Positions 5,713 to 12,831 of a stretch of DNA of 30,926 bases are shown piece after piece. Below the pieces are notes generated by a model. The model was given only the letters and a program-made list of their open reading frames with translations, did no database searches and was not told the DNA's origin. The position numbers and the translations under genes are program-made. The stretch is from a virus. The stretch spans positions 1 through 30,926 of the IMG/VR virus record IMGVR_UViG_3300042386_000606. One strand, written 5' to 3'. Within the stretch, counting starts at the first letter, position 1; each line of letters begins with the position of its first letter.

Positions 5713-6467
5713 CAATAAACATAGAAGAAGTAAAGAAAAAATTGTATGAAAATCTTAAACCATCCGGCTGGGGAGATAAGCTTAAAAGTTTTATTCTCAG
5801 CAATGATTTTGATAAGATAATAAATACACTATTAGCAGAAGCTAAACAAGGTAAAAGATTTACACCTGTATTAAAACAAGTCTTTAGAGCTTTTGAAGAA
5901 TGCCCTTTAAATGAATTAAAAGTAGTCATAATTGGACAAGATCCTTATCCTCAAGGACCGGTAACTGTAAGAGAAGGTAAAGATGGTATGGTTAGAGAAG
6001 TAAGTAGATATCCTGTAGCAGATGGAATACCGTTTTCTTGCAGTAATACTAATAATCCTCAACCATCTCTTAAATACATTTTTAAGGCTATAGATGAGAC
6101 AGTATATACAGACGGGTATGATTGGGATCCAGATCTTAAAAGATGGTCTAATCAAGGAATTTTAATGATTAACTGTGCTTTTACAACACAGATAACCAAA
6201 ACAGGAGTACACTATGCTATGTGGAAACCTTTTCTAGAATTTTTATTTGATTATCTTAGCATTAATCATCCAAATGTAATTTACATATATTTAGGAAGGA
6301 AAGCTGAAGAATGGTCAACATATGTTCCTGAAGATAGTTCTAAGTTATTTGCAAGTCACCCAGCATCTGCAGCATATCAAGATCTAGAAAAATGGGATTG
6401 CAATGACATTTTCAACAAGACATCAGAGCTGGTAAAAAAACAATTTAATGAAGAAATCATATGGTAA
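5697..6467 (+). CDS. ung: uracil-DNA glycosylase, family 1
   Basis: This 256-residue enzyme removes uracil from DNA, leaving an abasic site. The family 1 motifs are all present: the water-activating G80-Q-D-P-Y (Asp82), the uracil-stacking Phe113 (IPFS), the uracil-recognising Asn159 (L-M-I-N-C-A-F-T) and the Leu-loop His221 in S-H-P-A-S-A-A, where the usual form is HPSPLS. A polar insertion of about 15-20 residues separates GQDPY from the IPFS phenylalanine. The gene starts a rightward block divergent from a small minus-strand gene and overlaps the next gene by seven bases. In phages such enzymes may repair deaminated cytosines or attack uracil-containing competitor DNA. The family call is firm; the insert is unusual. 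Confidence 0.93.
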   Translation: MSILETINIEEVKKKLYENLKPSGWGDKLKSFILSNDFDKIINTLLAEAKQGKRFTPVLKQVFRAFEECPLNELKVVIIGQDPYPQGPVTVREGKDGMVREVSRYPVADGIPFSCSNTNNPQPSLKYIFKAIDETVYTDGYDWDPDLKRWSNQGILMINCAFTTQITKTGVHYAMWKPFLEFLFDYLSINHPNVIYIYLGRKAEEWSTYVPEDSSKLFASHPASAAYQDLEKWDCNDIFNKTSELVKKQFNEEIIW

Positions 6468-7069
6468 AAAGTAAAATAGGTATACAAGTAGTATTTAATC
6501 ATATTGCTGAAGCTAAACTAACACCTAATCAGTTCTATCTACTTTATTCTATGAATCAAGGTATCACAGCTCCTCTAATGAATACTCATCAAGAGTTGAG
6601 AGCTTTATTAGTTGATCACTGGATTAAGGAAACTACTTATGAGCTAGAACCTAAAGCCTTAAGCTTGATTAGTAAGATAGATTCATACTTTGGAGTACAG
6701 ATAAAAAAGTCTAATAATGGATTAATGGGTCAAGACTTTGAAGCTAATGCTGAAAAGTATAATAACATCTTTCCGCGGATGAAATTGCCAAGTAATAAAC
6801 CGGCAAGATCACCACTTAAAGAAATTATAGTGGCTTTCAGAGAATTCTTTAAAGAGTATGATTATGGCTGGGAAATTATTCATCAGGCTGCAGCATATTA
6901 TATAGAAGAAGAAGAGAAGAAAGGATTTAAGTATACGCGTACATCAAGGTACTTCATCAGGAAGCAAGATTCAGACAAATCATGGATATCAGATCTAGCA
7001 GGATACTGTGAATTAGTAAAGAATGGAGAAGATCATGATGATGTAAAATATGTTGATAAAGTCTTTTAA
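6461..7069 (+). CDS. conserved protein upstream of the DnaB helicase
   Basis: A 202-residue protein. Residues 10-70 are helical and winged-helix-like (T-P-N-Q-F-Y-L-L-Y-S-M), the middle has a linker with F-P-R-M-K-L-P-S-N-K-P-A-R-S, and the C-terminal half is an aromatic helical domain containing Y-D-Y-G-W-E-I-I and T-R-T-S-R-Y-F-I-R-K-Q. I recall the last motif from uncharacterised proteins of Bacteroidota phages. The position just before the replicative helicase invites a guess of helicase loader or replication initiator, but no ATPase motif is present and this remains inference. Confidence 0.75.
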   Translation: MVKSKIGIQVVFNHIAEAKLTPNQFYLLYSMNQGITAPLMNTHQELRALLVDHWIKETTYELEPKALSLISKIDSYFGVQIKKSNNGLMGQDFEANAEKYNNIFPRMKLPSNKPARSPLKEIIVAFREFFKEYDYGWEIIHQAAAYYIEEEEKKGFKYTRTSRYFIRKQDSDKSWISDLAGYCELVKNGEDHDDVKYVDKVF

Positions 7070-7077
7070 TTTTTAAC

Positions 7078-7131
7078 ACTTATAAATCAGTTACTTGTGA
7101 AAAACAGTTGTTTTTACACTTGTAAAAAGTT
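7078..7131 (+). repeat. three direct repeats, likely operator or origin-proximal sites
   Basis: The 95-base gap before the helicase gene has three related units: ACTTATAAATCAGTT (7078-7092), ACTTGTGAAAAACAGTT (7093-7109) and ACTTGTAAAAAGTT (7118-7131). The first two abut and the third overlaps the promoter -7 box by one base. The shared form is ACTTrTrAA...AGTT. Repeats that interleave with promoter elements are typical of repressor or activator sites. Confidence 0.45.
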
Positions 7132-7138
7132 ATATTTG
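7107..7138 (+). promoter_or_regulatory. Bacteroidota-type promoter for the helicase operon
   Basis: GTTG at 7107-7110, a 20-base spacer, then a perfect -7 element TATATTTG at 7131-7138. It lies in one of the few real gaps of the plus-strand run, and the ATG follows 26 bases later, so this transcript should have a short leader. It should drive the helicase, RecT-like and ssDNA-binding genes down to the terminator at 10040-10067. Confidence 0.65.
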
Positions 7139-7164
7139 TTACCCCAGTAAAATAAATCAGTCAC

Positions 7165-8154
7165 ATGACCAAACCAACAAAGTGGAAGACTCAAAGAGAG
7201 GCCTTTATAGAATCCTTGTCTTATCTACAAGGTAGACAATCAGGCAAAATTACAAGTCTTAAAACTCCCTGGAAAAAATTTAATGAAGCAACTACTGATG
7301 GTATTGAATGGCATAGCACAACAGTAATAGGAGCTAGACCAGCAACTGGTAAAACTTTAATTAAAGATCTTATCATAGTTGCTGCTTTCAAGCTTAATCC
7401 ACTGAGTAACTTTAGAGTTTTAGAATTTCAATTTGAGATGTTGGGTAAAAACTCAGCTATCAGAGAGTATTCTCAATACATAGAAAAGAGTTATAAGTAT
7501 TTATGTAGTGCAGATGGTAAATTATCAGATGAAGATTTTGAGAAATGTAAAGCTTATGCAAAAGCAAAGCTTCAATATCCTATAGACATAATAGAAGAAT
7601 CTTGTAATGTAATGGAGTTTAAAGAAGCTATTGAAGAATATATGTTATTACATTCTTCTTTAAACAAAGAAGGCAAAAGAACTTACAAGAACACAATTGT
7701 TACCTTAGATCACTCTTTACTACTAGATAACAGCCCTTACGGGGATGATATGAGCATGTTGAAAGCTCTAGGTAAAACATTAACAGCATTAAAAAGAAAG
7801 TATCCAATAGCATTTATTATTCTTAGCCAGCTCAATAGAAATATTGATGCTCCAGATAGGAATGAAGATGGTAAGTATGGTAACTTTATATTGCCATCTG
7901 ATATTTATGGATCAGATGCTTTATTACAACATGCAGATACTTTAATAGGTCTTAATCTACCAGGTAAGCAGAAGCTTAACTATTATGGTGTAGAGAGATT
8001 TATAATACAACAAGATCCAACAATCTTAGCTATGCATTTTTTAAAATGCAGAAATGGAGAAACAGGAACTGCTTTCTTCAGAACTATGTTTCATAAGATG
8101 CAAATAGGAGAAATGGAAGCACCAGGTAAGCAAGAAAGAAGAATGAGAACATAA
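7165..8154 (+). CDS. DnaB-like replicative helicase (SF4)
   Basis: This 329-residue protein is a hexameric-type helicase expected to unwind DNA ahead of the phage polymerase. Motifs visible: Walker A G-A-R-P-A-T-G-K-T at 56-64 (the RP is characteristic of DnaB), the F-Q-F-E-M motif near 88-92, Walker B T-I-V-T-L-D-H at 177-183 and motif H4 S-Q-L-N-R at 221-225. It lacks the N-terminal primase-binding domain of bacterial DnaB (about 450 residues in the family), as do many phage versions. It has its own promoter upstream, and its stop overlaps the next start in ATAATG. The primase lies about 2 kb downstream. Confidence 0.9.
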   Translation: MTKPTKWKTQREAFIESLSYLQGRQSGKITSLKTPWKKFNEATTDGIEWHSTTVIGARPATGKTLIKDLIIVAAFKLNPLSNFRVLEFQFEMLGKNSAIREYSQYIEKSYKYLCSADGKLSDEDFEKCKAYAKAKLQYPIDIIEESCNVMEFKEAIEEYMLLHSSLNKEGKRTYKNTIVTLDHSLLLDNSPYGDDMSMLKALGKTLTALKRKYPIAFIILSQLNRNIDAPDRNEDGKYGNFILPSDIYGSDALLQHADTLIGLNLPGKQKLNYYGVERFIIQQDPTILAMHFLKCRNGETGTAFFRTMFHKMQIGEMEAPGKQERRMRT

Positions 8155-8711
8155 TGAGTATACCAACAGTAAGTAGTCCAGAAGACAAGAAAGAAAACCT
8201 TAAGAAAATCAAAGAATTTCATAAGGCAGCAATGGAAAAATTGGGAGTAAGTGATTATTCACTAATCCCTAAATTGGCCTATAGGCCTTCAGGTAAAACA
8301 GAATTGTATATAAGCTTTTTCTATAGTGAGATAAGCAGAGGACAAGATGTATACCTAGAATTTACAGACAGAAACAATGTTCCAGAAGATCCGGAAAGAA
8401 CTCTATATTTATGGAAGTTCAACCCGCACTTTGAAGAGGAATATGAAAAAACAGAGCCTACAGAAGGTACAGGACACATAAGATATTTAGTGCCTGTAGA
8501 AGAACTCAAAGTAATCAAAAAAACTAGTCCTGAGGCTATGATTACCACAGAAAAAGAAGTTAAATTAAAGCCAGCTTTAGATTTTAGCTTACCTAATCCG
8601 GAAACAGATCCTCCCTTTAATGAGATGACTATTCGTGATTTAGCAGCAATCATGCTTAACAAACCAGTTAGCAATAAAGAATGGTTAAACATAATTATAA
8701 AAAATAAGTAA
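8154..8711 (+). CDS. conserved phage protein in the replication block
   Basis: A 185-residue protein with no recognised family. The N-terminal 35 residues are helical and charged; residues 45-125 are beta-rich (T-E-L-Y-I-S-F-F-Y-S-E, T-L-Y-L-W-K-F-N-P-H-F), and the C-terminal end contains M-T-I-R-D-L-A-A-I followed by K-P-V-S-N-K-E-W-L-N-I-I, which resembles a short protein-docking helix pair. It overlaps the helicase stop and shares one base with the RecT-like gene, so it is likely co-produced with both. A role as a replisome accessory factor is contextual only. Confidence 0.7.
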   Translation: MSIPTVSSPEDKKENLKKIKEFHKAAMEKLGVSDYSLIPKLAYRPSGKTELYISFFYSEISRGQDVYLEFTDRNNVPEDPERTLYLWKFNPHFEEEYEKTEPTEGTGHIRYLVPVEELKVIKKTSPEAMITTEKEVKLKPALDFSLPNPETDPPFNEMTIRDLAAIMLNKPVSNKEWLNIIIKNK

Positions 8712-9340
8712 TGGGACAAGAAATTACAGTAGCAGGGGATGGAGAGTTAAAAAACTTTCTAGCAACCCTCATTGAATCAAAACAACTTCCGGCTCACATA
8801 AAAACTGTAGAGCAAGCATTCACTATCGCGCAGATGGGTAAAGAATTAGGATTTCCTACAATGCAGGCATTCCATTACATTATTCCTATTCAAGGTAAAT
8901 TAAGCTTAAGTGCAAAAGCAACTAATGCTTTACTAAGAAAAGGTGGTGTAAAATTCTATACTAAAGAAGATGGTGTATATGTTTACAAAGATGGTTCTGT
9001 AACTGAGATGAGAAAAGATATAGCAGAAAATCCTATGGATAGAAGAACTACTATTGTATTTATCAGAGATGGTATAGAAGAAACTTGTTCTTTTACATGG
9101 ATAGATGCAACCGGCCAAGGTTTAAATACTAAGGATAACTGGAAGCGGATGCCTAAAGAGATGTTGTATGCAAGATGTTTAGCAAAAGGTGCTAATCGTG
9201 TTGGCTCAGATCTATTATTAGGTTTGTACATGACAGAAGAGTTAACTGATAGTTTCAATATCCCGGAGATAGCTGTGAAGCGTAATGAAGATGGTACTAT
9301 CAAAGAAATAATAGATGTAACCCATACAGAAGTAAAATAA
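8711..9340 (+). CDS. recT: RecT-like single-strand annealing protein
   Basis: This 209-residue protein resembles RecT-family annealing proteins, which bind single-stranded DNA and pair complementary strands in phage recombination. The RecT pattern is seen across the protein: L-P-A-H-I at about 28-32, then A-Q-M-G-K-E-L-G-F-P-T-M-Q-A-F, then I-Q-G-K-L-S-L-S-A-K-A (the hallmark Gly-Lys-hydrophobic strand), and late K-D-N-W-K-R-M-P-K-E-M-L-Y-A-R-C, matching the family's W-x-x-x-P-x-x-M-L-x-x-R. It is at the short end for the family. The PD-(D/E)XK nuclease at 16915 may be its exonuclease partner, though they are 7.6 kb apart. Confidence 0.75.
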   Translation: MGQEITVAGDGELKNFLATLIESKQLPAHIKTVEQAFTIAQMGKELGFPTMQAFHYIIPIQGKLSLSAKATNALLRKGGVKFYTKEDGVYVYKDGSVTEMRKDIAENPMDRRTTIVFIRDGIEETCSFTWIDATGQGLNTKDNWKRMPKEMLYARCLAKGANRVGSDLLLGLYMTEELTDSFNIPEIAVKRNEDGTIKEIIDVTHTEVK

Positions 9341-9359
9341 TCCAAATAAAAAAAACAAT

Positions 9360-10034
9360 ATGAGTAACTTAAGTACAAAAAACATCAAAACTGGTGGAGA
9401 TGGTGGAATGTCAAAGACATTAGAACCAGGAACAAATCTATGTAAAATTAATAATGTAACTCTTGAGGAATTCAAGTTTAAAGAGGGAGCATTGAATGTA
9501 ATGTTTCATCTAGAAGGTGAAGACTTAGGTGATGACTTCCAAGGATTTTTCATTGATAAAAACAATGAATCTCTAGGTCGCCATAAAGGTAAAGTAGGTG
9601 TAGTAAAAGCTACAGAATGGGCTTTTGCAGATGGTGAAACTAAAAGTGGTATTGCTGTTAGCAGAGATTCAGAAATGATGAAATTCCTTAAACAATTATG
9701 CACAAGTTTTGATTGTGTAAAATGGTTTGATGCTCAGGATGATAAACATCCTACAATTGAATCTATCTATACAGCTTTTAATAAAGAAAAGCCTTTTAAA
9801 GATCAATTCTTTAGATTCTGTATTGCTGGTAAGGAGTACACCAATCGCGGAGGATACAAAGCTCATGAATTATTTTTACCTAAGTATTCTAAAGATGGAA
9901 CACCTATTGAGAAAGATGATGTACAAGTATCAAAGCTAATTAAATACAATGAAGCAGATCATATCCGCAAAAAGAAAGAAGAAAAAGTAGAAGGGTTTGG
10001 AGACTCTAAAGCAGGTTCTGATTTTGAACTTTAA
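9360..10034 (+). CDS. putative single-stranded DNA-binding protein
   Basis: A 224-residue protein. The N-terminal 170 residues are beta-rich and contain repeated aromatic residues (E-F-K-F-K-E-G-A-L-N-V-M-F-H-L-E-G and F-F-R-F-C-I-A-G-K-E-Y), consistent with an OB-fold. The C-terminus is a charged, flexible tail ending with A-G-S-D-F-E-L, comparable to the acidic hydrophobic tip by which SSBs recruit partners. The gene follows the RecT-like gene by 19 bases and is the last before a terminator. SSB identity is inferred from composition, tail and context; I do not see a signature that proves it. Confidence 0.5.
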   Translation: MSNLSTKNIKTGGDGGMSKTLEPGTNLCKINNVTLEEFKFKEGALNVMFHLEGEDLGDDFQGFFIDKNNESLGRHKGKVGVVKATEWAFADGETKSGIAVSRDSEMMKFLKQLCTSFDCVKWFDAQDDKHPTIESIYTAFNKEKPFKDQFFRFCIAGKEYTNRGGYKAHELFLPKYSKDGTPIEKDDVQVSKLIKYNEADHIRKKKEEKVEGFGDSKAGSDFEL

Positions 10035-10039
10035 TTAAT

Positions 10040-10067
10040 AAGGGGAGGCAATTAAGTCTCCCCTTTT
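10040..10067 (+). terminator. intrinsic terminator
   Basis: An 8-bp stem, AAGGGGAG at 10040-10047 paired with CTCCCCTT at 10058-10065, with a 10-base loop and TTTT at 10064-10067. It lies just after the ssDNA-binding gene and ends the helicase operon. The T run is short, so partial read-through to the primase gene is likely. Confidence 0.75.
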
Positions 10068-10127
10068 ATATAATCAGTTATGTCAAAAATACAGAATCAC
10101 CAGATTATTAATATTTAACAGAGAAGC

Positions 10128-11135
10128 ATGCTGAGAACTAAATCACTAATTACAGAAATAACAGAGGTTCCAAGAGAATGGATATTTGAACACTATTTAC
10201 AATTGCAAGAAAAGTTAACAGGACAAGATATAAAGATAAAGTCCGTGTTCAATAAAAATGATAAAACACCCTCAATGTGCATATATTATGCATCAAATAA
10301 TACTTATAAGTATAAAGATTTTTCAACAGGAAAATCAGGAGATGCAATTAACTTAATTATGGAGCTTACTGAGCCAAAGCTTACTACAAGAGGTGAGACT
10401 GCTCATAAGATTATTGAAGATTATAATGCTTTTATTCTTAACAATAAAGATGATGGCATTAGACAATTCAAGAAAAAGTCTAAGTATAAAGTAGTAGATT
10501 TCACTATAAGATCTTGGAGTAATTTTGATGATAAATATTGGAGTAAATTCAATATAGGATCAAAACTATTAGAATTTTATAAAGTATCTCCTTTATCAGA
10601 CTATAAATTACAAAAAGAAGAAGATGGTTCTATCACAGAACAAGTGATTAAAAGTACTAACATGTATGGTTACTTCCGGAAAGATGGTACACTCTATAAA
10701 ATCTATCACCCTTTAGTGAAAGACTATAAGTTCATCAAAGTACAAGATTACATCCAAGGTATGGATCAGCTTACAATGAAGGTGCCATATTTAATCATTT
10801 GTAGTTCATTAAAAGATATTATGGCTTTCACAAAACTTGGTTACAAGAATGCAGAAGCCATTGCACCGGATAGTGAAAACACAATGATACAAGAGCATGT
10901 AATAACAGCACTTAAGCATAAGTATCAAGGAATCTGCACTCTATTTGATAATGATCCAGCAGGATTAGAATCCATGAAAAAGTATAAGGAGAAGTATGAC
11001 TTACCTTATGTTGTCCTAGAGATGTCCAAAGATCTATCAGATTCAGTAAGGGATACAACTCTAACCAAGGTAAGGGAAACCTTGACTCCTATGCTAAAAG
11101 AGAAATTAATGAAACAAGCAGTAATAACAGAGTAA
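10128..11135 (+). CDS. DNA primase, TOPRIM type
   Basis: This 335-residue protein should synthesise RNA primers for replication. Residues 36-75 resemble the DnaG-type N-terminal region (F-N-K-N-D-K-T-P-S-M-C-I-Y-Y, then F-S-T-G-K-S-G-D-A-I-N-L-I), but its zinc cysteines are missing. A TOPRIM domain covers about 220-300: I-C-S-S-L-K-D at 224-230 stands where the catalytic Glu motif is expected, and T-L-F-D-N-D-P-A-G at 271-279 provides the D-x-D metal site (D274, D276). The absence of the first TOPRIM Glu is odd; I recall SSLKD-type variants from related phages, so activity may be retained. The gene follows a terminator and must have a nearby promoter or rely on read-through. Confidence 0.8.
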   Translation: MLRTKSLITEITEVPREWIFEHYLQLQEKLTGQDIKIKSVFNKNDKTPSMCIYYASNNTYKYKDFSTGKSGDAINLIMELTEPKLTTRGETAHKIIEDYNAFILNNKDDGIRQFKKKSKYKVVDFTIRSWSNFDDKYWSKFNIGSKLLEFYKVSPLSDYKLQKEEDGSITEQVIKSTNMYGYFRKDGTLYKIYHPLVKDYKFIKVQDYIQGMDQLTMKVPYLIICSSLKDIMAFTKLGYKNAEAIAPDSENTMIQEHVITALKHKYQGICTLFDNDPAGLESMKKYKEKYDLPYVVLEMSKDLSDSVRDTTLTKVRETLTPMLKEKLMKQAVITE

Positions 11136-11136
11136 T

Positions 11137-11250
11137 ATGGACGAATTTCAGAAGTGGCTATTCAGCCTACCAATTCAAACATTAACAGATGAACTCAAAG
11201 ATGAGATTATAACTCAGGCATTGAATGCTCAAGAAAGAGATAACTCATGA
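11137..11250 (+). CDS. very small hypothetical protein (37 aa)
   Basis: This frame of 37 codons begins one base after the primase stop and its stop overlaps the next ATG by four bases (ATGA), so it fits the operon exactly. The product is acidic and helical (M-D-E-F-Q-K-W-L-F-S-L and L-K-D-E-I-I-T-Q-A-L-N). It may be a small partner of the primase, but size and context are the only evidence. Confidence 0.5.
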   Translation: MDEFQKWLFSLPIQTLTDELKDEIITQALNAQERDNS

Positions 11251-11675
11251 GTTGGATATACAATGGTAAACAGTTCCAGGATGAAGACATCCCGCCAGGA
11301 GCAGTAGGTTTCATCTACATGATCGAAGCAGTTATTGATGGTAAATCAGTAGCTTATATAGGTAAGAAGAACTTTCAAGCTCTTATAAAAAAGAAGCTTA
11401 GTAAAAAGAAATTACCTGTAGACAAAAGAAAGAAAGCTTATGAGCATGTAGCTAAAACTGCATACAACAATTATTACAGTAGTAATGAAGTGCTTAAAAA
11501 AGCACAGAAAGAAGGAGTAAAAATGAAGAGAACTATGCTCAAAATATGCTATAGCAAAACTGAATTGACTTACCAAGAGGTAAAGCATCAGTTTAAGTAT
11601 GAAGTATTAGAGCATGATATGTATCTTAATGGTAACATCCTTGGTTCATTTTATAAACAGAAGAAAAATGAGTGA
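11247..11675 (+). CDS. GIY-YIG-like phage nuclease
   Basis: A 142-residue basic protein. The N-terminal third has G-F-I-Y-M-I-E (17-23 or so) and, after a short insertion, A-Y-I-G-K-K-N-F, the two strands of the GIY-YIG nuclease core. It continues with a long lysine-rich stretch containing Y-N-N-Y-Y-S-S-N and the C-terminal L-T-Y-Q-E-V-K-H-Q-F, where the metal-binding Glu would be placed. I recall proteins of this form (W-x-Y-x-G-K-x-F at the start, YNxNIxGxFY at the end) in many tailed phages as putative endonucleases. It lacks the extra DNA-binding repeats of the homing enzyme at 20553, so it may be a processing nuclease rather than a mobile gene. Confidence 0.65.
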   Translation: MSWIYNGKQFQDEDIPPGAVGFIYMIEAVIDGKSVAYIGKKNFQALIKKKLSKKKLPVDKRKKAYEHVAKTAYNNYYSSNEVLKKAQKEGVKMKRTMLKICYSKTELTYQEVKHQFKYEVLEHDMYLNGNILGSFYKQKKNE

Positions 11676-12090
11676 AGAAAAAAAAGAAATAAGCTGTACA
11701 ATCCCTTTAGATAGCGGTTTTACACATGTACTATTTAATCTTGCTAGTCAAGGATACTCTCATATATATGCAAGATATAGCGGTAGTGGTGATAGTGGTG
11801 CTATAGATGAAATGTATCTAGTAGAAAGAGGCGGTGTTATTGAAGAAAATAAGGATGACCTTCCACAACTTGAAGAAGATGCTGTACTAGCTGATATAGA
11901 AAATGATCTATTTGAATTATTACAAGATAAAATATACAGTATAGCAGATAATGCAGATGACTGGTATAACAATGATGGTGGTGGTGGCGTTATATTTATT
12001 TCTACAGAAGATTATAAATATAAAGGTGATCATTATGTTAATGTAACAGAATCAGTACATACTGATGTAGAAGGTACTCTTGGAGATTAA
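11668..12090 (+). CDS. DUF6878-like acidic protein
   Basis: A 140-residue acidic protein. The ATG at 11668 is used because the longer frame is antisense to good sense by overlapping the nuclease tail; this start gives the usual eight-base overlap (ATGAGTGA). Motifs: Y-S-G-S-G-D-S-G-A-I-D near residue 40, a central acidic helix, and D-D-W-Y-N-N-D-G-G-G-G near 105-115. This G-S-G-D-S-G plus D-W-Y-x-N-D-G-G pattern is what I remember of the DUF6878 family, of unknown function. The next gene is DUF6915-like, and both precede the metallopeptidase-VWA/MoxR pair. Confidence 0.6.
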   Translation: MSEEKKEISCTIPLDSGFTHVLFNLASQGYSHIYARYSGSGDSGAIDEMYLVERGGVIEENKDDLPQLEEDAVLADIENDLFELLQDKIYSIADNADDWYNNDGGGGVIFISTEDYKYKGDHYVNVTESVHTDVEGTLGD

Positions 12091-12091
12091 T

Positions 12092-12439
12092 ATGGCACAT
12101 CCATCAGAACATGCTAAATCCTCAGTTAAGAAGTGGGGTGGCGTAGAAGAAGACTATTTACCAATACATGAATGGTTTGATGCTACTAAAGCTTGGGTAG
12201 GACATTCTATACATAGAGTATTCCGCCATCACTCAGAAGGAATATTTGAGTGTGAAAGAGTATTTGGTAAACATTTTTTCAATAAGGACGGTAAAAAGGT
12301 CTATGTAAGATATGTAGGAGAACAACACGTAAAAGAAGATTGTAATAATCACATCCCATCAGCCAAAGAATGGCTGGATAACATAACAGAGAAAAAAACA
12401 CCACTATGGATGCTAAAGACACTACCGATACAAGACTAG
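12092..12439 (+). CDS. DUF6915-like protein
   Basis: A 115-residue protein. The start at 12092 gives M-A-H-P-S-E-H-A, the conserved opening of the family as I remember it; an in-frame TTG at 12080 is less likely. Other hallmarks: D-Y-L-P-I-H-E-W-F-D-A-T-K, then R-H-H-S-E-G-I-F and V-R-Y-V-G-E-Q-H-V. The several invariant His and Asp residues suggest a metal site, but no biochemical role is known to me. It overlaps the next gene by 34 bases. The family call rests on recollection of the motif series, and the match is extensive. Confidence 0.65.
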   Translation: MAHPSEHAKSSVKKWGGVEEDYLPIHEWFDATKAWVGHSIHRVFRHHSEGIFECERVFGKHFFNKDGKKVYVRYVGEQHVKEDCNNHIPSAKEWLDNITEKKTPLWMLKTLPIQD

Positions 12440-12831
12440 TAATTGATGAAGCAAGCTATAAGAATTTAAAAGAAATGTTGAATTCATCACCTGAAGATGT
12501 TCAAGTAGCTCTTAGTTGTATTAAAACATTAGATAAACAAAGAAACTTTGCTGCAATTGCTTTTCTCAGAAAAAATACAAAATGTGATATTCTTAATTGG
12601 ATTCAGCAATGCAATACTCACTTAAAATATCAAGAAAATCTAGGCATTCCTGTTGGATATCACATAAAAATTTCTGATATTTATAGGGCTTTAGGTAATG
12701 AAACTGCATATAAAGATGAGAACAAAAAATTCTTTACTGCAAGATATGTTGAGTTTTTAAAGAGTACCATTGCAGGAATGGATTTTGTTGAAAGTATTGA
12801 AATCAAAGTAAAACTTAAAGATTATGAATAA
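12406..12831 (+). CDS. cassette protein with shared helical module (copy 1)
   Basis: A 141-residue protein. Residues 13-57 carry a helical module (I-D-E-A-S-Y-K-N-L-K-E-M-L-N-S-S, then about 12 residues, then the -K-T-L-D- turn and A-A-I-A-F-L) that recurs in the proteins at 15262 and 15782. The C-terminal half is distinct, helical then beta. It overlaps the DUF6915-like gene by 34 bases and the metallopeptidase gene by eight. Because the three module-bearing genes bracket the metallopeptidase-VWA and MoxR genes, the module probably docks to one of these. No enzyme motif is visible. Confidence 0.7.
   Translation: MDAKDTTDTRLVIDEASYKNLKEMLNSSPEDVQVALSCIKTLDKQRNFAAIAFLRKNTKCDILNWIQQCNTHLKYQENLGIPVGYHIKISDIYRALGNETAYKDENKKFFTARYVEFLKSTIAGMDFVESIEIKVKLKDYE

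Noticed and set aside
5678-5929. Upstream part of the long minus-strand frame that ends at 5375
   Set aside because: It lies antisense to the N-terminus of the uracil-DNA glycosylase and has shadow-like composition; the internal ATG at 5677 follows a promoter box and gives a sensible protein.
7131-7164. Leaderless reading of the helicase promoter
   Set aside because: The ATG lies 26 bases after the -7 box, so the transcript should have a leader of about 20 bases, unlike the other three promoters.
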